Below are positions 16,733 to 24,709 of a stretch of 64,000 nucleotides of DNA, in pieces. A model generated the notes under the pieces. That model saw only the letters and a program-made list of their open reading frames with translations, was not told the DNA's origin and ran no database searches. Every line of letters begins with the position of its first letter. The first letter of the stretch is position 1. Origin of the DNA: UBA1426 sp050953365 (GTDB lineage: Bacteria; Bacillota; Clostridia; Peptostreptococcales; Anaerovoracaceae); NCBI GenBank assembly GCA_050953365.1, contig JBMNMN010000016.1, forward strand, positions 1 to 64,000, in the 5' to 3' direction. The position numbers and the translations under genes are program-made.

Positions 16733-18435
16733 CAGAAATCGAACAGTACCTCCAATTCATAATCGTTAATATCGAATACGGAACCCGTCGCCACAGAACG
16801 TTCTTTATAGAAGAATTCCGGCAGTCTGTCGTCGGCATCGGTCATTCCTGCCATTTTGTTGTATGCGCGCTCCGTCAGAAGCGTTTTTACTCCCATGGCG
16901 CCAAGCCGCGGGAATCCGTAATTTCCGCCGTACATGGCATCCATCATATCTCCCAGCTTCGGCATGACGGGCACTACATGGGCAAAGGCAAAGATGCACA
17001 TCATGCTGTCGGCGATGCACATGGCCACCTGCAGTTTGTTGGAAGCATAAGCCTGGGCGGCCCGCCCCGCATCGTCAAAAGCCCTTCCCATGGTCAGTCC
17101 TGCCGTGTGATCCGCGCCCATGGGGCTGGTGGCATATGTAATTCCCGTTCCTTTTGTATTTCTCGGCTCATAGCCGGCCAGCGCCTGGTGCTTAACCGTA
17201 GGAATCCTCTTGCATCCCAGATATTTTCCGACGGCCTCGCACCCGTCTCCCATTATCCTTCCGAACTCTGTGCCCACTTTCATTTCACCGAGAAGTGCCA
17301 GCGCTGCTTCCGCATCTCCCCAGGGCAGTTTGCCTGCTTCCATAGCCACGGCTATGGCGTTAGCCGCCTCAATGGTATCCACGCCTATATCGTCGCATAA
17401 ACGGTCCATTCTTGCGATGCTATCCAGATCAGAAATGTGACAGTTGGGTCCGAAAAGAGCAATGGTCTCGTATTCAAAGCCCGAAGTCAGATACTCCCCG
17501 TTTTCATCGTTGTAACAGTTTGAGCATTGGACCACACAGCCTGGCTGACAAGCCAGCTTGTTCTTCCCTCCCCGGGTGGCCAAATTCGTCAGGAATTTAT
17601 TGGCCCCGACTTCCTGATATGCAGGAAACAGTTTTCCGGAAAAATTATCTACAGGCAGGATGCCGTTTGTCCCCGTTACCTCTATGGTGGAAATGGTGCC
17701 GATATTATGGAAAGGATCGCTCTGCGCGCCCTGGGCAATGACTTTGTTTACCAGAGCGCAGACTTCTTTGAATTTTTCTTCGTCCGCGTATTCCACCTTA
17801 TAGCGCTCCGCGGGCTTTTCCACAACGATCGCTTTCAGACCCTTGCTCCCCATGACGGCGCCTAATCCGCCTCTTGCAGCTGCCCGGCTGGGATGCCCTG
17901 CGCCGAATTCCGAAACATGGATAGAAGCGCTGCGATATCCCAGTTCTCCGGCGGATCCGATGGTAATGGTAGCCACCTTGTCACCGAAACGACCGGCCAG
18001 TTTTTCCCTCAGTTCATAGTTATTAACTCCTTTATATTCTGTGGCATCCAGCAGTTCAACCTTTCCTTCACGGTCGATGTGCAGCAGCCAAAGTCCTTCC
18101 TCCTCGGGAATCCCCCGCACGGCAATCATCTTAATGCCCTGCTCCGCCAGAAGAGTCCCTGCGTAACCGCCGGCGTTGCTCTCTTTGATGCCGCCTGTCA
18201 ACGGGCTTTTTCCGCCTACGGATAAACGGTGAGCAGTGGTGAAGTTAGTTCCGGCGAAGAGCCCCAGGCAGAAGAGCAGCTGATTCTGTTCTCCCAAAGG
18301 ATCGCACTGGGGTGGTACGTTCTTTATCATGTATTGAGCGATGAGCCCCTTGCCGCCCAGTTCCCGAAATTCCTCATCCAAAGGTTCTCTGGATACGGAT
18401 AAGGTGTTCATATCCACATTTAATTTTGACCACAT
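16732..18435 (-). CDS. Aldehyde ferredoxin oxidoreductase family protein (tungstopterin)
   Basis: Tungsten-pterin enzyme that interconverts aldehydes and carboxylic acids with ferredoxin. The 567 aa protein has the AOR N-terminal domain (GGKGLIAQYMI; RLSVGGKSPLTGGIKESNAGG) and pterin-contact motifs (FGAGHPSRAAARGGLGAVMGSKG split over residues 175-200). The Fe-S cysteines are CQPGCVVQCSNC near residue 290, a C-x3-C-x3-C spacing that differs from the classical C-x2-C-x3-C, and there is a late Cys in CIADSMMC near residue 490. SD AAGGAG precedes the ATG. It lies 20 bp after the alcohol dehydrogenase, suggesting a joint acid-aldehyde-alcohol pathway. Substrate not predictable. Confidence 0.92.
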   Translation of the reverse strand: MWSKLNVDMNTLSVSREPLDEEFRELGGKGLIAQYMIKNVPPQCDPLGEQNQLLFCLGLFAGTNFTTAHRLSVGGKSPLTGGIKESNAGGYAGTLLAEQGIKMIAVRGIPEEEGLWLLHIDREGKVELLDATEYKGVNNYELREKLAGRFGDKVATITIGSAGELGYRSASIHVSEFGAGHPSRAAARGGLGAVMGSKGLKAIVVEKPAERYKVEYADEEKFKEVCALVNKVIAQGAQSDPFHNIGTISTIEVTGTNGILPVDNFSGKLFPAYQEVGANKFLTNLATRGGKNKLACQPGCVVQCSNCYNDENGEYLTSGFEYETIALFGPNCHISDLDSIARMDRLCDDIGVDTIEAANAIAVAMEAGKLPWGDAEAALALLGEMKVGTEFGRIMGDGCEAVGKYLGCKRIPTVKHQALAGYEPRNTKGTGITYATSPMGADHTAGLTMGRAFDDAGRAAQAYASNKLQVAMCIADSMMCIFAFAHVVPVMPKLGDMMDAMYGGNYGFPRLGAMGVKTLLTERAYNKMAGMTDADDRLPEFFYKERSVATGSVFDINDYELEVLFDF

Positions 18436-18455
18436 AATCCTACTCTCCTTTCTGC

Positions 18456-19610
18456 TTATGCATCGTAAGCATTCTGAAGCATTTCTGCGACTCTCGCAGT
18501 GGTGATACGATAGGGAACCAGCGCAAAACCCGTATCCGCCGTAATCAGCGGAGCAATCTTTGGCAAGGCTTCTGCCGGAATACCCAGTTCTTTCATATTA
18601 GGCACATCGATGGATTTCAACAAAGCCCTCAGAGCGATTCTGGCCGTCTTGCCGATTTCCTCCGGCGTGGCATCTTCGGATACATCTGCGCCGAGGCATT
18701 CGCAAATCATTGAAACCTTTTTCCATTCGGTTTTGGCCGTATATTCAATCACTTCAGGCAATGTAAGGGCGCAGGCAATTCCGTGAGGAACATGGAATTG
18801 TGCGCCAATGGTGTGGCCGATAGAATGCCCCAGATGGACCAGACCGTTTGTAAATGCCATTCCGGCGAACATGGATGCAAGCAGCATCTTTTCCCGGGCT
18901 TCAATATTGGAACCGTCCTTATATGCTACAGGGAGCCATTCTTTTATGGTGCGGATAGCATCCCGAGCAAGAGCATCCGATAGAGGGTTGGATTGGTTGC
19001 CTGTCATGGATTCCACTGCATGAGCCAGCGCATCCGCTCCTGTTGCCGCCGTCATTTTAGGAGGTAATCCCAGCGTCAATTCCGGATCCAGGATTGCCAG
19101 TTTACCTACACAGACCGGACTTACCACACTGTCCTTCTTATTGAGCGAGGTGCAGGAAATTACGCACATGTTGGTGACTTCGCTCCCCGTGCCGCTGGTG
19201 GTCGGAATGAAAACCATAGGCACTCCCGGCTTCAGGTTCTTCTGCACGCCGAAATATTTCATTATAGGCGGAGGATTGTTGAGCAGGACATTGATGGCTT
19301 TCGCCGTATCGATAGCGCTGCCGCCACCCACTGCCACGATTCCGTCAATTCCCGCCTCCTTGGCCATTGCCGCCGCTTCTTCCACCATTGTATCCGGCGG
19401 ATCGGGCAGAACACCATCGAAGCAGATCGTTTCTATGCCTGCATTCTGCAGATTCTCCACGATGGGGTCCGATATCCCCGCGGCCTTCATCCCCTTATCG
19501 TAGACCACTAAAACCTTTTTGCAGCCCATTTCCCGAACCTTGATTCCGGTCCGGAAAGATGCTCCGCTGCCCATCAAAGCGGGAACAAATACATGAAACG
19601 ATGTTATCAT
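18456..19610 (-). CDS. Iron-containing (group III) alcohol dehydrogenase
   Basis: NAD(P)-dependent alcohol dehydrogenase of the Fe-ADH family, 384 aa. It has the nucleotide-binding GGGSAIDTAKAIN near residue 95, PTTSGTGSEVT near residue 138, and metal ligands in the stretch from DALAHAVES to HSIGHTIGAQFHVPHG (Asp and three His). I start it at MITSFH because AAAGGAG lies nine bases upstream; an upstream in-frame ATG lacks an SD. First gene of the leftward ADH-AOR-ThiS-like operon, divergent from the PucR-type regulator at 19836. Confidence 0.93.
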   Translation of the reverse strand: MITSFHVFVPALMGSGASFRTGIKVREMGCKKVLVVYDKGMKAAGISDPIVENLQNAGIETICFDGVLPDPPDTMVEEAAAMAKEAGIDGIVAVGGGSAIDTAKAINVLLNNPPPIMKYFGVQKNLKPGVPMVFIPTTSGTGSEVTNMCVISCTSLNKKDSVVSPVCVGKLAILDPELTLGLPPKMTAATGADALAHAVESMTGNQSNPLSDALARDAIRTIKEWLPVAYKDGSNIEAREKMLLASMFAGMAFTNGLVHLGHSIGHTIGAQFHVPHGIACALTLPEVIEYTAKTEWKKVSMICECLGADVSEDATPEEIGKTARIALRALLKSIDVPNMKELGIPAEALPKIAPLITADTGFALVPYRITTARVAEMLQNAYDA

Positions 19611-19835
19611 ACCTGTTCGCTCCTTTCCGTTGACCCAAAGAAGTAACATAAAAATTACCGCTGAGATAGCATCCGGTCAGCACATGCTATCATCCGATCA
19701 TCAGCCACATGCTACCATAGAGAAATCTTTATAGCCTAGGTTCATTCCGCACGAAAATAATCTGACTATTTGTGCAACTTGCACATGCTCTTTTTATTGA
19801 AATGTATTATAATTAAAAATAACGAGGTGGTTATC

Positions 19836-21338
19836 ATGCGTTTTAATGAGTTAATGAAGCTCTTGAGCGAGGACTTTCCGATTGAGATAAAAGTCGGATC
19901 CGATTACGCAAAAGTCAATGACATTTGCCTCCTAGGCTCGTCCCACAGCGATTGGAGGCAGGATACTCTCTATGTATCCTGCTCTCAAAATCTACCTGAA
20001 TTCCCCAAAGGCCCCTTATTGCTTCTCAGTTCACATGAGGTGTCCGGCTTACCAGGGGATTGTGCATATGCCCTGTTTCATAGCGACGACTTGTGCAATC
20101 TGTTTAATAGGGCACAAGAACTGATTCTGCAAGATCTGCGCCTTAGCGATAAGTATTTCGAGCTTGCCCGCACGTCATTAGCCGGAGCAAATGTATCGGC
20201 ACTGATCAACGAAGCAGCTTCCATCGTAGGAAATGCGTTGATCCTGGTGGACTCGGCGGACCGGGTGCTGGCCTATTCCACCAATTACGAGATCAAGGAC
20301 CCTTTATGGGCGCAGAATGTGGAACGAGGTTATTGTTCTTATGAATTTGTCCAAAAAGTTCGTGCAAATAGAGAAATGCAAGAATGGAGCAGGCTGGGAA
20401 GCGAGACACAGCTCATTACGCTTCCCGGAGATCTTCAGCCGAAATTGGTTGCAAGAGTCGTGCAGGAGGGCCACGTGGCAGGGGCTCTGGTCATGGTGGT
20501 GCACCATACGCCTATAAGATCTATTCATCCGAGGCAGCTGCCCCTTATCGGCAAAGTGCTTTTCGATACGGTTTACCGGGATTCCGCCACTGCGGGCGCT
20601 TACCGATCCGCACAAAGCATCATCCTCTATGACCTTTTGGACGAGCGGGATTCCATGGATATCTATGAGTACATATCCGCCGCAAAGGTGAACTTTCCCG
20701 AAGTGATGCAGGCAGTAACGGCCCGGTACGTTCATCATATCGATAACCGCTATATCAAACGCACTTTTGCCCTGGAGTTAGAAAGGATCTTTCCTAAAGG
20801 ACATTCTGTCCAGTACAAGAGTTATATCGGCATTTTGGTTCCTTCCGTATCATCGGAACAGAGAGAGGCTTTAGGAGAGCTGGCCTCCAAAGAAGACGTT
20901 TGCATCGGCATCAGCTGGCCGTTTTGCGATCTTGGAGATTTTAAAAGACATTTCTATCAGGCCGTAACATCCATTAAGCAGGCGCAGCGCTTCGGAGATC
21001 CAAACCGAGTCCTCGATTATACCAGCTACGCTTGCTACGACCTGTATTACAACTACACCGGAAAGATTCCTCTCAGCAACTACTGCCATCCATCCCTTCA
21101 GACGCTAAAACAGTACGATGAAGAAAATCATACTGAGCTCTACCGTACGCTTCGTACATATCTGGAGATGGATAAGAACCTCAACGCCACCGCCGCCGCT
21201 CTTTACATACATCGCAATACACTTCATTATCGCATTAACCGCATTGTGGAATTGACTAATCTGGATTTGAAGGACCAAAATGTGACCTACTCCCTGATGG
21301 ACTCTTTTCGGATCCGGGCTTTTCTGTCCGTGCGTTAG
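19836..21338 (+). CDS. PucR-family transcriptional regulator
   Basis: Likely regulator of the divergent ADH-AOR operon. The 500 aa protein has a PucR-like N-terminal region, a central GGDEF-like/GAF-like section, and the C-terminal PucR helix-turn-helix: LYRTLRTYLEMDKNLNATAA followed by LYIHRNTLHYRINRI. SD GAGGTGG precedes the ATG at 19836; the longer in-frame reading from 19770 lacks an SD. PucR proteins often sense purine- or amino-acid-derived metabolites; the ligand here is unknown. The 225-bp divergent region has no obvious operator, although CACATGCTA occurs twice (about 19682-19712). Confidence 0.88.
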   Translation: MRFNELMKLLSEDFPIEIKVGSDYAKVNDICLLGSSHSDWRQDTLYVSCSQNLPEFPKGPLLLLSSHEVSGLPGDCAYALFHSDDLCNLFNRAQELILQDLRLSDKYFELARTSLAGANVSALINEAASIVGNALILVDSADRVLAYSTNYEIKDPLWAQNVERGYCSYEFVQKVRANREMQEWSRLGSETQLITLPGDLQPKLVARVVQEGHVAGALVMVVHHTPIRSIHPRQLPLIGKVLFDTVYRDSATAGAYRSAQSIILYDLLDERDSMDIYEYISAAKVNFPEVMQAVTARYVHHIDNRYIKRTFALELERIFPKGHSVQYKSYIGILVPSVSSEQREALGELASKEDVCIGISWPFCDLGDFKRHFYQAVTSIKQAQRFGDPNRVLDYTSYACYDLYYNYTGKIPLSNYCHPSLQTLKQYDEENHTELYRTLRTYLEMDKNLNATAAALYIHRNTLHYRINRIVELTNLDLKDQNVTYSLMDSFRIRAFLSVR

Positions 21339-21768
21339 TTAATAAACAGGCCCCTGGTTTTTTATGTCCCCCGTTCATATGGTTTATTTAGGTCATTAAT
21401 TGGTGCCTATTCTGAGGGCAAAAATACCAACCAAGATGCACATATTACTGAAATGACAGTGATATAAATTGAATCAAAATAACAGGTTGACTAGGGCAAA
21501 AGAGCGATCAACCAATGGGCTTTTGCTCCTAAAGATATATTTAGATCACAAAAATAAAGAAAAGTAAGAGTCCTGCAAAGCAAGATCAAGACTTGTCATA
21601 CTGTTTGCGGATAAAAAAGATGCAGATGAGCCTCTTCAGTGATATAATGTAGATAAGAAAACGATAAGGATATTTAACCGTGATGCAGATTCTGACGTAT
21701 ACTCTTTATCAGGTGGTGGGATATTTAGCCTATGTGTTTAAAGAACGGAATACCAAAAGGAGGCTGCG
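21339..21768. other. 430-bp intergenic stretch
   Basis: AT-rich. A weak hairpin-plus-T tract (CAGGCCCCTGGTTTTTT, about 21349-21365) may terminate the PucR gene. Apart from the small candidate ORF at 21683-21814, I see nothing else defined. Confidence 0.5.
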
Positions 21769-21814
21769 ATGGATAGAAAGAGAGCAACTCAAATCTGTAT
21801 ATTCTCATCTCTAG
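21683..21814 (+). CDS. Possible 43-aa membrane miniprotein (doubtful)
   Basis: ATG with AAGGA 11 bases upstream; the product has one hydrophobic segment (ILTYTLYQVVGYLAYVF) followed by a basic tail. It overlaps the first 46 bp of the lipoprotein gene in another frame, so it could be chance or a translational leader. Confidence 0.22.
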   Translation: MQILTYTLYQVVGYLAYVFKERNTKRRLRWIEREQLKSVYSHL

Positions 21815-22542
21815 TAATTCTTTGCATATTCCTTGGGCTAATTACTGGCTGCACGAAAGATTCCTCTGTGGAAGTAATTCAAAAGAAGAAAATATCAGGT
21901 AATACGGTAGCTGTATGTAGATTTCCGGATCAAACGATTCGTTTAGCATTAAAAACACAAGAAGAATATAAACCGTTTCATACTGTATACGAAGCAGACG
22001 TTAAAGATGTGCCTACGGAAAATATACAAATACAAACCGGATATCAGATCATGGAACATGATAGTTTTCGCATAAAATATTTGATGGAACCTTTTGATCA
22101 ATATGAGTATGAAATGGATTACTTCGCTATTAATGAGGAGGGAGTTCCTATAACCCTTGCTATTTGTAAAAATCAAGTTTACCTGGCTGATTTGGACGGT
22201 GACGACGACAGTGAAGTCATAACCGTTATTAAAGGTTCTGAAAAAGAAGGGTTTTTCGACACTGTCCTGGTGTATGACTGGCAGGACGGCAGGACGGTAG
22301 TTTCCAATGTAAACGAAAGCGCGCGAAAAGCATACAATTTACCGGAGGAAGCGCCGATCGATATTAAAGTGAAGCTTCCCGACGGTTATTCTGTAGGCTA
22401 TCCGGACGCCAACATATTTCCCGAATATGGCGCATTCATGAAGTTCAAGTACAATTATTCTACCCCCGACGGAGTCCACGGCGACAGCAGCCTGCAGTTT
22501 AAACATTTAATTTTTGAACCATTTCAAACCGCTAATTTTTGA
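21769..22542 (+). CDS. Putative lipoprotein, unknown function
   Basis: 257 aa with a basic N-terminus, hydrophobic segment and lipobox LITGC (Cys 29), so it should be a lipid-anchored extracytoplasmic protein. The middle has an acidic DLDGDDDSEV motif resembling FG-GAP/VCBS-type calcium loops. Downstream segments (VYDWQDGRTVVSNVNESARK; YSVGYPDANIFPEYGAF) suggest a beta-rich domain. SD AAAAGGAGG precedes the ATG. I do not recognise the family. The neighbours, PucR regulator and purine operon, give no clear clue. Confidence 0.75.
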   Translation: MDRKRATQICIFSSLVILCIFLGLITGCTKDSSVEVIQKKKISGNTVAVCRFPDQTIRLALKTQEEYKPFHTVYEADVKDVPTENIQIQTGYQIMEHDSFRIKYLMEPFDQYEYEMDYFAINEEGVPITLAICKNQVYLADLDGDDDSEVITVIKGSEKEGFFDTVLVYDWQDGRTVVSNVNESARKAYNLPEEAPIDIKVKLPDGYSVGYPDANIFPEYGAFMKFKYNYSTPDGVHGDSSLQFKHLIFEPFQTANF

Positions 22543-22652
22543 ATTTTGGAGCCGCTGCATTTCTATAAAAATGAACTCTTTCTTTTAAATCATCATTTTT
22601 CCCCACAGTAAGAAGTGAATAAAATAGCGTTTATTCCGCCAAATATTATTTT

Positions 22653-22702
22653 CGAACGTTCGTGTCAATTATACGTTATAACGTTCTATATGTTCCGAAC
22701 AT
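22653..22702 (+). promoter_or_regulatory. Candidate PurR operator (two PurBox-like sites)
   Basis: TTTTCGAACGTTCG (palindromic core CGAACGTTCG at 22653-22662) and TGTTCCGAACAT (22691-22702) resemble the Firmicute PurBox core CCGAACAWT. They lie about 50-90 bp upstream of the purE promoter, where PurR boxes are found in Bacillus. Spacing between the boxes is larger than in Bacillus. Confidence 0.45.
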
Positions 22703-22748
22703 ATGCAAAAATATTTAACTTCTTGTTATATTTTTTGAGCCGTAATCC

Positions 22749-22776
22749 TTGTTTTCCATTGCCCTTCTTCTATAAT
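22749..22776 (+). promoter_or_regulatory. Candidate purE operon promoter
   Basis: -35 TTGTTT (22749-22754) and -10 TATAAT (22771-22776), 16-bp spacer. This leaves an untranslated leader of about 170 nt in which I could not recognise a purine or PRPP riboswitch. Confidence 0.6.
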
Positions 22777-22952
22777 GAAATCAAGGAAATTTATTTTTAT
22801 TCTATGAGTCCGGCAAAACAGGACGTTTTCTGGAAAAGATAATATTGAATTAAATGAAATTTACGCAGTTTTCCCCGGCAAAATGCAAAACAGAATCTGT
22901 CCGAACTAAAAGACTGCATAAGCAAAGTCCGTTCGACATATGGAGGATTATT

Positions 22953-23453
22953 ATGAATCAGAAAAAAATAGCAATTATTATGGGGAGTGACAGCGATTAT
23001 CCCGTTGTAAAGAATGCTGAACTGGTATTAAAAGATCTTGGCATCCCCTATATAACGAGGGTCCTATCCGCCCATCGGACCCCTGAGTTGGTCAGCGCCT
23101 TTGCGTCCGGTGCGAAAGATGAAGGATTTGGAGTCATAATCGCCGCCGCCGGTAAGGCGGCCCATCTGGCCGGTGTCATCGCTGCCCACACCAACCTTCC
23201 CGTAATCGGAGTCCCTATCAAAAGCTCTGCTTTTGGTGGGTTGGACGCTCTTCTTTCTACGGTACAGATGCCAAAAGGCGTTCCCGTAGCCACCGTAGCT
23301 GTTGACGGTGCAGACAATGCCGCCCTCTTGGCTGCGCAGATCCTGGCTGTTCAAGACGCCACCATAGAGAAAAAACTGGACGAGCTTCGCGCACGAATGA
23401 AGGAAGATGTCATGGCAAAGGATAAGCAGTTTTGCGGCCACATTGAAATTTAA
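22953..23453 (+). CDS. purE: N5-carboxyaminoimidazole ribonucleotide mutase
   Basis: Catalyses the carboxylation-level rearrangement to CAIR in purine synthesis. It is 166 aa, with the family signature MGSDSDYPVVKNAELVLK at the N-terminus, the SAHRTPE catalytic loop, AAGKAAHLAGVIAAHT and GLDALLSTVQMPKGVPVATVA. The start is the ATG at 22953 after TGGAGG; the longer in-frame reading from 22854 has no SD. No purK lies beside it. First gene of the purine operon. Confidence 0.95.
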   Translation: MNQKKIAIIMGSDSDYPVVKNAELVLKDLGIPYITRVLSAHRTPELVSAFASGAKDEGFGVIIAAAGKAAHLAGVIAAHTNLPVIGVPIKSSAFGGLDALLSTVQMPKGVPVATVAVDGADNAALLAAQILAVQDATIEKKLDELRARMKEDVMAKDKQFCGHIEI

Positions 23454-23700
23454 GATATACAGGCTTTATCAAACTTAACAGATATATAATTCTTGGCATG
23501 ATCCCAGCACATCTTGCTAACAATCGCCTGTTTATCGGTATATGCCCCGATTATCGCATATGGGCTGGACACCAAAAAGAGATATCGCACATGAAAGCCT
23601 TAAGCCTAAAAGAAAGATATCGGACATGAACGCCTAAAATGGAGATACTAGCATATAACCCGTTTACTTGAAAATGAAATCCTAAAAGGAGATAACGTAA

Positions 23701-24411
23701 ATGAAGAAATTGGAACAAATTTACGAAGGCAAAGCAAAAAAGGTATTCCGAACGGATGACGACACCTTATGCATCGTATCTTACAAGGACGATGCCACCG
23801 CTTTTAACGGCCTAAAAAAAGGAACCATTCTCGGCAAAGGAGCCATCAATAACCAGGTGACCAACCACCTGATGAAGCTGCTGGAACAGGAAGGCATACC
23901 TACCCATTTTGTAGAGGAAATTTCCGAAACGGAAACCATCGTTAAAAAAGTGGACATTATACCTTTAGAAGTCATTGTCAGGAACATAGCCGCCGGATCC
24001 TTATCAAAAAGGCTTGGGCTCCCGGAAGGCACCAAACTGGCGCGCACCGTCCTGGAATATTGCTATAAAAACGATGAGTTGGGTGACCCAATGATCAATG
24101 AATATCACATTTTTGCTATGGAACTCGCAACAAAAGAAGAACTGAATCTTATTGCAAACTATTCTCTGTTCATCAACGAAATCCTTTCCGACTATTTACA
24201 AGATCTTAACATCCAACTCATCGATTTTAAACTGGAGTTTGGAAAATTGCCGGACGGAACCATCGTGCTGGCGGATGAAATATCACCCGATACATGCCGC
24301 TTCTGGGACAGCGTTTCCGGCGAAAAGCTGGACAAAGACCGTTTCCGCAGAGACCTGGGCAACGTAGAGGGCGCTTACCAGGAAATCATGAAGCGCCTTA
24401 TAGGCAAATAG
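23701..24411 (+). CDS. purC: SAICAR synthetase
   Basis: ATP-dependent ligation of aspartate to CAIR. The 236 aa protein is of typical bacterial length and has IYEGKAKKVF at the start, the VRNIAAGSLSKRLGL substrate segment, LIDFKLEFGK and the ADEISPDTCRFWD motif. SD AAAAGGAGA precedes the ATG. The 247 bp before it contain a decayed direct duplication around AGATATCGCACATGAAAGCCT and AGATATCGGACATGAACGCCT. Confidence 0.95.
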   Translation: MKKLEQIYEGKAKKVFRTDDDTLCIVSYKDDATAFNGLKKGTILGKGAINNQVTNHLMKLLEQEGIPTHFVEEISETETIVKKVDIIPLEVIVRNIAAGSLSKRLGLPEGTKLARTVLEYCYKNDELGDPMINEYHIFAMELATKEELNLIANYSLFINEILSDYLQDLNIQLIDFKLEFGKLPDGTIVLADEISPDTCRFWDSVSGEKLDKDRFRRDLGNVEGAYQEIMKRLIGK

Positions 24412-24524
24412 CCAACACCAACGCCTATACGAGATAACAACTTAACCACCGTTACGGGGGGTAGTGACATTGCCAACACTACAGCTGCCGAGAATTTTTC
24501 GGGCATTTACTTCACGAATAATGA

Positions 24525-24647
24525 GCAAAAAACCGACTTATGTGTGGATTTTTTGCCACTCTTGGCGGTATCTGTGCAAAATTTCAACTTATGTGTGGAC
24601 AAATGGGATAAATTTACTAACAATCCACACACAAGTCGGTTTTTTGC
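24525..24647. repeat. 123-bp inverted repeat between purC and purF
   Basis: Arms of 26 bp (24525-24550 and 24622-24647) differ at one position; the arms begin GCAAAAAACCGACTT and end in the complementary AAGTCGGTTTTTTGC. A third copy of the ACTTATGTGTGGA core lies between them (about 24588-24600). Each arm carries six A or T residues at its outer end, so the RNA would look like a bidirectional intrinsic terminator or an attenuator ahead of purF. A small MITE is the alternative; I saw no target duplication. Confidence 0.75.
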
Positions 24648-24709
24648 ACACTTGGGGGCGCGGGCAATTCGTAAGAAAACTTTTGGAGGACATAAATGGA
24701 GGACACAAA

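Noticed and set aside
22780..22952. Purine or PRPP riboswitch in the purE leader
   Set aside because: None of the conserved guanine- or PRPP-riboswitch core sequences could be found in the leader.
24464..24709. Extended N-terminus of PurF
   Set aside because: Would translate the inverted repeat and place the catalytic Cys about 95 residues from the start, inconsistent with the short propeptide of the family.
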